A stretch of 7,944 nucleotides of DNA from Blastocatellia bacterium (GCA_003487805.1 DNNE01000160.1:1-7944); one strand, 5' to 3'. Shown: positions 1 through 6,004, counted from the first letter of the stretch. The notes: a model not told the origin generated them from the sequence alone. Translations and numbers: made by a program.

Positions 1-52
1 TCCGACCTCACGGTCCCGAACCGTGCGCTCTACCAGGCTGAGCCACGCCCCG
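1..52 (-). tRNA. tRNA-Pro, anticodon CGG (partial, 3' end outside window)
   Basis: Read on the minus strand from 52, the sequence folds as a tRNA. It has acceptor strand CGGGGCG (52-46), TG, D stem GCTC/GAGC around AGCCTGGTA, and anticodon stem CACGG/CCGTG (25-21 and 13-9). The seven-base loop TTCGGGA gives anticodon CGG, which reads the proline codon CCG. The variable region AGGTC and the first T-arm bases follow before the window ends. The 5' acceptor sequence and D arm are typical of bacterial tRNA-Pro. The T arm, the 3' acceptor strand and any CCA are not visible. A weak promoter-like pair on the same strand (TTACTC at 95-90, TATCAT at 72-67, 17 nt apart) lies just upstream, but I would not rely on it. 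Confidence 0.92.
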
Positions 53-130
53 AATTAACGAATGGATGATAACACGACTACTCGGTGAGGAGTAATGAGT
101 AAAGAGCAGCGATATGTTAAGGCGCCGGAC

Positions 131-158
131 ACTCATCACGCATCACTCATGACGCATC
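131..158. repeat. 14-bp tandem duplication across the DedA stop codon
   Basis: Two adjacent 14-bp units, ACTCATCACGCATC (131-144) and ACTCATGACGCATC (145-158), differ at one base. The DedA stop codon (145-143, minus strand) sits at the junction, so the last codons of the protein (MRHE) come from one copy and the start of the 3' untranslated region from the other. It looks like a small slippage duplication. No function is evident. Confidence 0.8.
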
Positions 159-787
159 GCTTCTTTTCTTGAGTGTCGCACATGACGCCAAACCCACCAG
201 GCAACAGCCAGCCCGATTAAGATTCCGATGACGAAATCGAATCGATGAAAGAGATTCTTGAGCCGCGGATCTTTGTCCCACTGCTCCCCAAGCTTTTGAC
301 CTGCGTATGCGAGCCCGAGACACCAGGGCAGAGAGCCCGCGAAGGTATAGATAATGAATTTCTTCAAATTCATGCGCGCGACGCCCGCGGGAAATGCAAT
401 AAACGTCCGAATCGCCGGCAGCAAGCGGCTAACGAAAACGATCGCTTCACCAAACCGATCGAACCAGCGATCAGCGAGATTCAGATCATGATGCGAAATC
501 AAAACGTACTTGCCGTACTTCTCGATCAGCGGACGGCCGCCATACATCCCGACCCAGTACGCGACAAGTGAACCGACCACACAACCGAACGCTCCAGCGA
601 CACTGACCAGCCAAATATTGAAGCGGCCGGTGTAAACCAGATAGCCGGAAAACGGCATGATGATTTCGGACGGAAGCGGAATGCAGGCAGACTCGATGGC
701 CATCAGAAGCACGATGCCCGCGTAGCCAAGCGTCGAGATCGTGGCGACGATAAATGCGGAAAGGATTTCGATGATGCGGCCGATCAT
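143..787 (-). CDS. DedA family inner-membrane protein (SNARE-associated/VTT domain)
   Basis: 214 residues, the usual size for DedA proteins (about 200-220). These are polytopic inner-membrane proteins linked to membrane potential and pH homeostasis, drug tolerance and, in some members, lipid carrier flipping. Family marks seen: the re-entrant-type segment with E32 and IPLPSE (36-41); GS and Tyr around 72-77; the F-x-SRLLPAIRT motif (118-128), with two Arg (121, 127) matching those essential in E. coli YqjA/YghB; PAG (133-135); and GSLPW (151-155). Hydrophobic stretches lie near 10-35, 58-80, 143-162 and 184-202, and a basic tail follows. ATG is the only good start because an in-frame TAA lies two codons upstream. 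The nearest strong Shine-Dalgarno is about 44 nt away, at the pcm stop, with an inverted repeat between. It is third in line after surE and pcm, and the tRNA-Pro gene follows it. The substrate cannot be told from sequence. Confidence 0.93.
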   Translation of the reverse strand: MIGRIIEILSAFIVATISTLGYAGIVLLMAIESACIPLPSEIIMPFSGYLVYTGRFNIWLVSVAGAFGCVVGSLVAYWVGMYGGRPLIEKYGKYVLISHHDLNLADRWFDRFGEAIVFVSRLLPAIRTFIAFPAGVARMNLKKFIIYTFAGSLPWCLGLAYAGQKLGEQWDKDPRLKNLFHRFDFVIGILIGLAVAWWVWRHVRHSRKEAMRHE

Positions 788-797
788 AAGTTATCGA

Positions 798-840
798 ATC
801 ATTGGTTCAATGAGTAAATGAATCAATGATGCACCTCCTC
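798..840 (-). promoter_or_regulatory. Distant Shine-Dalgarno plus inverted repeat in the DedA leader
   Basis: On the minus strand GAGGAGGTG (840-832) is a near-perfect Shine-Dalgarno overlapping the pcm stop TGA, but the DedA ATG is at 787. Between them CAATGAT (plus strand 824-830) is the reverse complement of ATCATTG (798-804), giving a 7-bp stem with a 19-nt loop. The 799-804 strand can instead pair with 808-813 (TCATTG gtt CAATGA). Forming the larger stem would leave about 11 nt between Shine-Dalgarno and ATG. The only start at normal spacing from this Shine-Dalgarno is a TTG (826-824) opening an 11-codon frame that stops 3 nt before the DedA ATG, so translational coupling is an alternative. 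The pairing is visible in the sequence; its role is inferred. Confidence 0.4.
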
Positions 841-1522
841 AGTTCTTCTCCCACCCGTGTTGTCCGATCAAAGGTACAAACTGACAACTGCCATGATCCT
901 CAGTCTTGGGACCCTTTTCGGTCTTGATCACACGCACCAGATTCTGCGAATCGCGGGTTTGGCCGATTGGTATCACGAGGCGGCCGCCGACCTTCAGCTG
1001 AGCCACCAACGGATCAGGAATGCGCGGACCGCCGGCAGCCACCAGAATCGCATCATAAGGGCCATGCGCGCTCCAGCCTAGCGTGCCATCGAAAGCTTTG
1101 ACGGTGGCATTGTAAATGCCCAAGTCACGAATCCGGCCCTGCGCTTCTCTCGCTAACTCGCCAATTCGTTCGATCGCATAAACTTGCGATGCGAGTCGCG
1201 AAAGTATCGCCGTTTGATAACCTGACCCGGCGCCGATTTCGAGAACCCTGCTCTGCTTGTCGATCTCAAGCAGCTCAGTCATGCGCGCGACGATGAATGG
1301 CTGCGAAATCGTCTGATTAAAATTTATCGGCAGCGCGTTGTCATCGTATGCCCGACCGCGCAGGGCTTCAGTCACAAAGAAATGACGTGGCACGGACCGC
1401 ATTGCTTCGAGCACTGCTTCGTTCTTAATGCCATAGTGGTCGCGCAGGCGCTCAACCATGCGTTCGCGCGGAATACGATATTCAAGGTAGAGCTGGTTCT
1501 GTCGTGAAGATGTGGAACTCAA
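839..1522 (-). CDS. pcm: Protein-L-isoaspartate(D-aspartate) O-methyltransferase
   Basis: This cytoplasmic repair enzyme (EC 2.1.1.77) methylates isoaspartyl residues in aged proteins using S-adenosylmethionine, starting their reconversion to aspartate. Seen in the 227 residues: the N-terminal helical part ending in SVPRHFFV (43-50); the Pcm-specific NQTISQP substrate motif (69-75); SAM motif I VLEIGAGSGYQ (93-103); the acidic end of strand 2 in YAIER (115-119); YDAILVAAGG (156-165); and the C-terminal FVPLIG (215-220). Length is normal, with a short N-terminal tail. The start shown is TTG with only a weak GAGCGG about 12 nt upstream. The ATG at Met22 (RERMVERL) would also keep the whole fold, so the true start is uncertain. 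The gene begins 16 bp after surE ends, and its stop overlaps a Shine-Dalgarno for the next cistron. The surE-pcm order is conserved in many bacteria, including E. coli. Confidence 0.96.
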   Translation of the reverse strand: MSSTSSRQNQLYLEYRIPRERMVERLRDHYGIKNEAVLEAMRSVPRHFFVTEALRGRAYDDNALPINFNQTISQPFIVARMTELLEIDKQSRVLEIGAGSGYQTAILSRLASQVYAIERIGELAREAQGRIRDLGIYNATVKAFDGTLGWSAHGPYDAILVAAGGPRIPDPLVAQLKVGGRLVIPIGQTRDSQNLVRVIKTEKGPKTEDHGSCQFVPLIGQHGWEKN

Positions 1523-1538
1523 CTGTTTCGAAGACCGC

Positions 1539-2306
1539 TCAGGTCGGCAGGAGTTCTGAAGTCAGGACGTCATTCCATGAACCAATTTGCGGCAGCGCGC
1601 CATGATCGGTCATGTCACTCTTGAGCGGCGTGACGGAGATGTAGCCTTCTTCGATCGCGCGATAGTCTGTGCCATCTTCCGCGTTTGAGCGGAAATATTG
1701 CTCGCCAATCCAAAAGTAAGGCTTACCCCGCGGATCGATGTGCTCGGTAATTACCGGCCGCGCATTTTTGATTCCCTGGCGAGCCACCTTCACACCTTTG
1801 ATCTCGCCTTGCGGAACGTTGACGTTTAAGAGCGTCCCTTCCGGTAAGCCTTCGCTGATAATCTTTCTCACCGCGAGCAGAGCGAAGCGCGCGGCTTCTG
1901 TAAAATCAAAGTGATCGCGCGCCACGAGACTGATTGCGATCCCCGGCACACCCAGAATCGTCGCTTCCAAAGCGCCGGCCACTGTGCCCGAATACGTGGC
2001 ATCATCCCCAAGATTGCCGCCGTGATTGATTCCCGACACGCAGACGTCCGGTAATTCGTCTTCGTTAAGAATCTTGTGCAAAGCCAGCGTCACGCAATCA
2101 GTCGGCGTGCCATCGACGGTCCAATGTCGTTTATCAATCTGACGAATGCGAAGCGGCCGAGAGAGCGTCAGACTGTGAGAAGCCCCACTCATTTCAGCAG
2201 CGGGCGCGATCACGAACACGTCGCCAACTTCGCGCAAGGTCCGCTCGAGCGTCTGCAATCCTTCCGAGTGGATGCCGTCATCGTTTGTCAGCAAGATGCG
2301 CGTCAT
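1539..2306 (-). CDS. surE: 5'/3'-nucleotidase SurE
   Basis: A metal-dependent phosphatase (EC 3.1.3.5/3.1.3.6) acting on nucleoside 5'- and 3'-monophosphates; some members also cut short polyphosphate. It is linked to stationary-phase survival. The 255 residues match the usual length. Metal and active-site motifs are all present: LLTNDDGI (5-12, Asp9 and Asp10), MSGASHSLT (39-47, Ser40), DGTPTDCV (65-72), SGINHGGNLGDD (91-102, Asn94) and YSGTVAGALEA (105-115). The ATG gives the canonical MTRILLTNDDG start, and TAG lies in frame two codons upstream, so no longer protein is possible. No Shine-Dalgarno precedes it; a promoter-like pair ends about 7 nt before the ATG, which would give a leaderless or near-leaderless message (inference). 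Only 16 bp separate it from pcm downstream. rpsU lies 117 bp upstream on the same strand, so readthrough from rpsU is also possible. Confidence 0.97.
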   Translation of the reverse strand: MTRILLTNDDGIHSEGLQTLERTLREVGDVFVIAPAAEMSGASHSLTLSRPLRIRQIDKRHWTVDGTPTDCVTLALHKILNEDELPDVCVSGINHGGNLGDDATYSGTVAGALEATILGVPGIAISLVARDHFDFTEAARFALLAVRKIISEGLPEGTLLNVNVPQGEIKGVKVARQGIKNARPVITEHIDPRGKPYFWIGEQYFRSNAEDGTDYRAIEEGYISVTPLKSDMTDHGALPQIGSWNDVLTSELLPT

Positions 2307-2312
2307 TGTCTA

Positions 2313-2341
2313 AGTATTTGGCATTCGAGGAGCTGTCACAC
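2313..2341 (-). promoter_or_regulatory. Possible surE promoter or shared upstream motif
   Basis: On the minus strand GTGACA (2339-2334) resembles a -35 box and AATACT (2318-2313) a -10 box. The 15-nt spacer is on the short side. Transcription would start at or next to the surE ATG, fitting the missing Shine-Dalgarno. GTGTGACAG plus CTCCT here recurs at the same distance upstream of the radical SAM gene, so the block could instead be a regulator site. Confidence 0.28.
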
Positions 2342-2423
2342 GCCACCCGTGTCTCTTCGGACCGCATCGGACGGTTTCAATTGTGACTTAAAACCGAGTG
2401 AGCTTTGAGTGTGATCCGCACGA

Positions 2424-2639
2424 TTAGGACTTAGCGGCGACGGGACGCGGCCGCGGGCGGCCTTTCTTCTTGTTACGCTTGCGAGCGAGAGCTGACTTCA
2501 GCTTCGCCTTTTGGCCCGGGGGCATAAAGAACGCATGCTTCTTAGCGTCTTTGATAATCTCCTCGGTCATAACCTTACGCTTAAATCGACGCAACGCGCT
2601 CTCGATCGATTCTCCGGGATTGATTGTGACTACAGCCAT
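2424..2639 (-). CDS. rpsU: 30S ribosomal protein bS21
   Basis: A small, very basic protein of the 30S subunit, near the anti-Shine-Dalgarno end of 16S rRNA and involved in initiation. The 71 residues match the family (about 58-75). It shows the N-terminal V-x-x-GESIESALRRFKRKV core (4-23), the helix around TEEIIKDAKKHAFFMPPGQKA (25-45, where the family often has a longer basic run), and a Lys/Arg/Pro-rich tail (52-66). GGAGA lies about 6 nt before the ATG, a normal binding site. The gene has its own promoter, set just after the terminator of the upstream radical SAM gene, so it appears to be a separate transcription unit that may read on into surE. Elsewhere rpsU is often next to dnaG/rpoD or yqeY; neither is visible here. 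Confidence 0.96.
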   Translation of the reverse strand: MAVVTINPGESIESALRRFKRKVMTEEIIKDAKKHAFFMPPGQKAKLKSALARKRNKKKGRPRPRPVAAKS

Positions 2640-2687
2640 CTAAATCTCCATCTAATAAGATTCGCTGATTACTAAATTGAAGTTTCT

Positions 2688-2717
2688 ATTTAACACGCGC
2701 CCGCACTGTATGGTCAA
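2688..2717 (-). promoter_or_regulatory. Sigma70-type promoter for rpsU
   Basis: On the minus strand TTGACC (2717-2712) and TTAAAT (2693-2688) are separated by 18 nt. That is a five-of-six -35 match and a four-of-six -10 match. Predicted transcription start is near 2681, giving an approximately 40-nt leader before the rpsU ATG. It lies directly after the terminator of the upstream gene, which supports it as a real start of a new unit. Confidence 0.62.
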
Positions 2718-2721
2718 GCGA

Positions 2722-2760
2722 GCAAAACAAAACCCTGCGACAGTCGAACTGTTCGCAGGG
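2722..2760 (-). terminator. Rho-independent terminator of the radical SAM gene
   Basis: On the minus strand CCCTGCGA pairs with TCGCAGGG (2760-2753 and 2740-2733). An inner CAGT/ACTG pairing around a short loop, with one bulged base, makes a stem of about 12 bp. TTTTGTTTTG follows directly (2732-2723). It begins about 20 bp after the radical SAM stop codon. GC-rich stem plus T-run is the classic arrangement. Confidence 0.88.
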
Positions 2761-2780
2761 TAATGTTCGAATGTTAGTAC

Positions 2781-4820
2781 CTATACCGACGCAACCGCCA
2801 AGTCCTTCTTGCGGCTCAGGCCTTGAATCTGGACCGGCTTGTCGCCGTTATCCTCGGTCTTGATTTCCTGTTGCTTCAAAATCATATCGTTATAAAGCTT
2901 TCGCATCATGACCATTTCTTCGTGCGCCGTCTTTGGCCCTGTCATTTCGGGTTTGTGTGGACGCGCCAAGTCAACCTCGTTGAGTTTGAGGTTATGCGTA
3001 GGATCCATGAGCGGTACTTCTTTGCCACCGGCGAAAATCTCGTGGCGCCCATGCTCCTCATACCATTTCGCAACCGTGGCGTTCTGGTGCATGTGCTCAA
3101 TGATATTGCGCCAACCGATACCGGTGTTGTAGGCGCAGAAACTGATCTCGCCTTCCTGCGTACCGTACGGAATGATGCACATTTCAGTGCGACGGAAATC
3201 GTAGTTGAATAAATCCTGAAACCACATTCCGGCGATGAAAAGGAAGTTCCATCGATCCGAACGCCGCATCGCGATATCGTCTTTGCTACGGTCGCCACTG
3301 ACCTTACCGTAATCCTTGCCAGTCAGACCGAAGGACTTATCGAATTTCTTAAACAATTCATAAAGGTTAAATGCCGACGGCGCGTTCTGCGGACTATAAT
3401 GCTTCAGCAGCGCAAGACCCATCATCAGGTTCGACAGCCATTTACCGCGCGCAGCGTCCGTGATCTTGCGCATGTCTTTAACCAGACCAGGGATATTGAG
3501 GAACGCCGGCACCGGACTCATCTCTTTCGTCTCTTTGTCTATCATCACCGCCGTGCCTACGCCGCAATTCGGGTGACAACCGCAGGAGACTTGACCCCAA
3601 TCGGCATTTGGTCCGTGGACAAGATCCGCGAAATCAGCAAACGCCCCCATTAATGAGAGAGGAAACCAATCGCGAGTCGGTTCGGTTATGCCAACCTGAT
3701 TCTTAACGTCGTGCGCCAGATGCGAAAGTGTGTAGCGCTGTTGCAGACGACGTTCTGGAGTGATCGCTTCGTCACGCCCCGTGAAAGAAACCGGCTGGAA
3801 CGAAAGGAACGCAATCTTTTTTGGGTTATCCAGGGCGAAGCGAATAATCGAGCCCACTTGATCGTTGTTTATTCCGTTCACGAGGGTAGTCACGAGTACG
3901 ATTTCCACACCCGCCTCGTGCAGGTTGTTGATCGCACGGAGCTTGACATCAAATAAGTTGCCGACTTGCCGGTGACTGTTAGCATCATTCCCAATTCCAT
4001 CGAACTGGAAGTAAACATATCTCAGCCCCGCTTCGGCGGCCTCGCGGCAAAACTCTTTACTCTTTGCGAACTCGATTCCGTTAGTTGCTGCCTGGACTGA
4101 GTTGTAGCCAACTTTACGAGAATACTTAATAGCTTCAATGAAATACGGCGAAATGGTCGGCTCACCGCCAGAGAACTGAACCGACATCTGCCGTCGAGGC
4201 TTGATGGAGATGGCGTTATCTAGGATCTCTTTGATGTCGTCCATGCTAAGTTCATGCACGAATCCAACCTGGTTCGCGTCCATAAAGCACGGATCGCACA
4301 TCATATTGCACCGGTTCGTCAGGTCTACAGTAAGAACCGCGCCTCTGCCGTATTTAATGGTGCTAGTCCCGTGATTGTGAAGCTTCTCGTCATTATGGGC
4401 AGGGATATCCCTACCGGGGAACATTGCTTCGATGTGGGTGAGAAACTTCGAGTCGATCGCCATTAGGTCTTCCAGGTGACCATGGACGGGGCAATCCTTA
4501 ACCATCCAGATCTGGCCATCGCGTTCTATGATTTGAGCCTTGATCTCACCAACCTTTTCTTGAACCAGGACCGAAACATCCTGCTGCCCACTCAAGATCG
4601 ACTCGCGCGCCTCAATGACACAGTTAGGACATAGCGAATCCGTTACACGGGGCCAGCCCAAGGTTGGCTTTGTTTTCTGCCAAGATTTCAGAAGCGGTTT
4701 GTCGGACCATTTAGGCGTAAATGACGGGTTTGGCCTATATTTGTTAATTGCTTGAATCGAGTTAAAAGCCGCACCGGCAAACGCCGCAAGCCCTCGCTCA
4801 AAATACTTCACTGGCTTCAT
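2781..4820 (-). CDS. Tes/MJ0619-like radical SAM enzyme, probable membrane-spanning lipid synthase
   Basis: 679 residues. In order: an N-terminal 25-residue Ala/Phe-rich stretch, possibly an amphipathic membrane anchor; a rubredoxin-like set, C64-x2-C67 and C110-P-x-H113-G; the radical SAM cluster motif C171-x3-C175-x2-C178 (CNMMCDPC); GGEP at 218-221; then C413, C415 and C419 (CGCHPNCG); and C548 and C562 in MCIIPYG and FCAYN. This Cys layout is that of the archaeal tetraether synthase Tes (MJ0619), whose structure holds a mononuclear iron and three 4Fe-4S clusters and which joins lipid tails through radical sp3 C-C bonds. Bacterial relatives have been proposed to make diabolic-acid-type membrane-spanning lipids in Thermotogae and Acidobacteria. 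Family assignment is strong; the product here is inferred. GAGGTG lies about 11 nt before the ATG. The gene stands alone, with its own terminator downstream. Other members of this broad family are annotated only as radical SAM proteins, so a different substrate cannot be excluded. Confidence 0.85.
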   Translation of the reverse strand: MKPVKYFERGLAAFAGAAFNSIQAINKYRPNPSFTPKWSDKPLLKSWQKTKPTLGWPRVTDSLCPNCVIEARESILSGQQDVSVLVQEKVGEIKAQIIERDGQIWMVKDCPVHGHLEDLMAIDSKFLTHIEAMFPGRDIPAHNDEKLHNHGTSTIKYGRGAVLTVDLTNRCNMMCDPCFMDANQVGFVHELSMDDIKEILDNAISIKPRRQMSVQFSGGEPTISPYFIEAIKYSRKVGYNSVQAATNGIEFAKSKEFCREAAEAGLRYVYFQFDGIGNDANSHRQVGNLFDVKLRAINNLHEAGVEIVLVTTLVNGINNDQVGSIIRFALDNPKKIAFLSFQPVSFTGRDEAITPERRLQQRYTLSHLAHDVKNQVGITEPTRDWFPLSLMGAFADFADLVHGPNADWGQVSCGCHPNCGVGTAVMIDKETKEMSPVPAFLNIPGLVKDMRKITDAARGKWLSNLMMGLALLKHYSPQNAPSAFNLYELFKKFDKSFGLTGKDYGKVSGDRSKDDIAMRRSDRWNFLFIAGMWFQDLFNYDFRRTEMCIIPYGTQEGEISFCAYNTGIGWRNIIEHMHQNATVAKWYEEHGRHEIFAGGKEVPLMDPTHNLKLNEVDLARPHKPEMTGPKTAHEEMVMMRKLYNDMILKQQEIKTEDNGDKPVQIQGLSRKKDLAVASV

Positions 4821-4839
4821 CTTATTAAGATCACCTCAC

Positions 4840-4854
4840 AGGAGACTGTCACAC
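4840..4854 (-). promoter_or_regulatory. Motif shared with the surE upstream region
   Basis: On the minus strand GTGTGACAGTCTCCT (4854-4840) ends 19 nt before the radical SAM ATG. The same block without the central T, GTGTGACAGCTCCT (2341-2328), precedes surE. The GTGTGACAG part lies 25 and 26 nt from the two ATGs respectively. It could be a -35 region or a binding site; the sequence alone does not decide. Confidence 0.3.
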
Positions 4855-5076
4855 ATTACCAAGAAAAACGCGGGCAAGCCCCATGCCTTGCGGAAATCCA
4901 ACGATTTGAGCCCAAATTCCGCCAGAGAGCGTATCGCACTAGCCCAACCGAAGAAGACGGGGACAAATAGACACACACCAAAGGCGTGGGCGATACCTCG
5001 ACATCTCCGAAATACACTAGGCTCGCTTGCACTGGCTTTTTCTGTTCGCCGCGCGTTCGCCAATTTAAGCGCTTAA

Positions 5077-5348
5077 TCCGACGTAGCTGATGTAACTGTT
5101 GAGGTTAAGGTGTTAAATTGTTGCAAAGAAATGATATTGCTCCGATCCGACCGAGATGGTAAAGTCACGCCGACTTACGGTAAGTAACGCTGGCTCAAGC
5201 AATTGGGCGTAAGTCAGCAGATGTTGTGGGTCGGTGATGTCGGAACGCTTTATATTGTGTCTAACACGGGCGACGAAAGGACAAACTGACTTATGAAGTT
5301 GATGATGCGGGCGAAAACGACCAGTTCACGAATCGCCGCAAGACGTAA
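5077..5348 (+). pseudogene. Possible eroded small ORF, unrecognised
   Basis: A frame open from 5077 reads as plausible protein (DVADVTVEV, then LLRSDRDGKVTPTYGK). It meets TAA at 5185, then continues open in the same frame (WLKQLGVSQQ, LYIVSNTGDE) to TGA at 5287. Adding one A near 5277 joins it to KDKLTYEVDDAGENDQ in the next frame, ending at TAA 5346. The joined text has soluble-protein composition, but one stop and one frameshift are needed, no Shine-Dalgarno or clear start is seen, and I recognise no family. Chance open frames of about 35 codons are not rare at this base composition, so this is only a candidate. Confidence 0.2.
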
Positions 5349-5512
5349 GCTGGCGTCACGACGCGTATCGTCGCAGCGGCGACGCTTTCGAAACATTGCT
5401 GGTACCCCCAGCGGTTTCCGCCGCGATGGTTCCAATTAAACAGTCGGCATAATACCGACCAACAGATTTTTCATGCAATTTCGACGACCGGACGCGAAAA
5501 CGGAGGTGCTTC

Positions 5513-5950
5513 TTGCAGAGTATAGGAACTACTGAATGGCTCAACAACCGGCCGACCAAGGGACCGCTAGCCCAATCCATTTCTTCCTTTCAAAGGGCGG
5601 CGGCGGCTCGCGACTTACTTGTCCCCGCCATTAACGGCTTACGACATGTTCCCTCGTGGGCAATCCTGGCGACCGTTTTGCTTGCTACTAGTGGCATATG
5701 TGCAACGGCGATTGCTCGTTCCCGCGCAGAGTTCCAGTCGTCTTCAGGCCAGCGTGAAAGGCTCGTCTCAGAAATAGATTTTGTGCGTGGAGCTAACGCT
5801 TCCCTGCAAGTGGAGATTCGCAGGCTCACAAGCGATCCGAACGCGATTGAACTTGCGGCGCGAGAGAGGCTGGGGATGGTAAAGGCTAATGATGTCGTCG
5901 TAACGATGGAGTCAATTAATTCATCTAGCATGGTTTCATTTGTCCGCTAA
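5513..5950 (+). CDS. FtsB/DivIC-type septum formation initiator protein
   Basis: 145 residues with the single-pass layout of the FtsB/DivIC family, bitopic proteins that join the FtsQ/DivIB-FtsL complex at the division site. A cytoplasmic N-terminus of about 46 residues is followed by one membrane helix (about 47-66, WAILATVLLATSGICATAIA). A periplasmic coiled coil comes next (about 70-105), then the family signature DPNAIELAARERLGMVKAND (108-127), matching the usual D-P-x-x-I-E-x-x-A-R-E-x-L-G-M-V. The N-terminal region is longer than in E. coli FtsB (about 103 residues in total). The TTG start is supported by GGAGG at 5502-5506 with a 6-nt spacer. FtsL has a similar shape, so the exact subunit is not certain, but the DP-IE-AR-LGMV signature favours FtsB/DivIC. 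A strong terminator follows, so it seems to be a single-gene unit. Confidence 0.87.
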   Translation: MQSIGTTEWLNNRPTKGPLAQSISSFQRAAAARDLLVPAINGLRHVPSWAILATVLLATSGICATAIARSRAEFQSSSGQRERLVSEIDFVRGANASLQVEIRRLTSDPNAIELAARERLGMVKANDVVVTMESINSSSMVSFVR

Positions 5951-6004
5951 ATCGCATCCGCTTTACCCTGCTGCTCTGTCCACGACTTCGGGTCCTTCCT
6001 AAAC

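Larger units (their letters stand above)
4821..5512. other. 692-bp intergenic stretch between divergent genes
   Basis: This separates the leftward radical SAM gene from the rightward division gene and should hold both promoters, though I find no near-consensus pair. Seen in it: the Shine-Dalgarno of the radical SAM gene (about 4832-4837); a GGGGACAAATAGACAC block (4959-4974); a 12-bp perfect palindrome TTAAGCGCTTAA (5065-5076); inverted repeat GACTTACG/CGTAAGTC (5172-5179 and 5208-5215); a hairpin CGTCGC/GCGACG (5369-5384); and GTCGG/CCGAC (5443-5459). Short open frames on both strands lack family resemblance. A possibly eroded reading frame is listed separately. I see no tRNA or recognised riboswitch. 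Confidence 0.6.

Noticed and set aside
245..571. 108-codon plus-strand frame opposite the DedA gene
   Set aside because: Shadow of a well-supported gene; its translation is low in hydrophobic structure, has no family marks and no ribosome binding site.
4861..4893. Hairpin plus T-run on the minus strand upstream of the radical SAM gene, as a possible attenuator
   Set aside because: The stem is only 5 bp (GCAAG/CTTGC) and five bases separate it from the T-run, too weak to call.
4836..5063. 75-codon minus-strand frame directly upstream of the radical SAM gene, with a hydrophobic stretch and a stop next to that gene's Shine-Dalgarno
   Set aside because: TTG start without a ribosome binding site, no recognisable family, and overlapping open frames of similar size on the other strand. 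The stop position looks like a real operon junction, so it is only set aside, not excluded.
5065..5076. TTAAGCGCTTAA palindrome as an operator
   Set aside because: A 12-bp perfect palindrome is notable, but it lies far (over 240 bp) from both flanking start codons and no second copy was seen.
5077..5512. Cobalamin or other riboswitch upstream of the B12-related genes
   Set aside because: The expected conserved boxes were not seen here or in the 190 bp before the mutase gene, and the mutase has its own ordinary promoter with a short leader.
5356..5580. 74-codon minus-strand frame overlapping the start of the FtsB-like gene
   Set aside because: It crosses the strong Shine-Dalgarno and start of a supported gene on the other strand and matches nothing I know.
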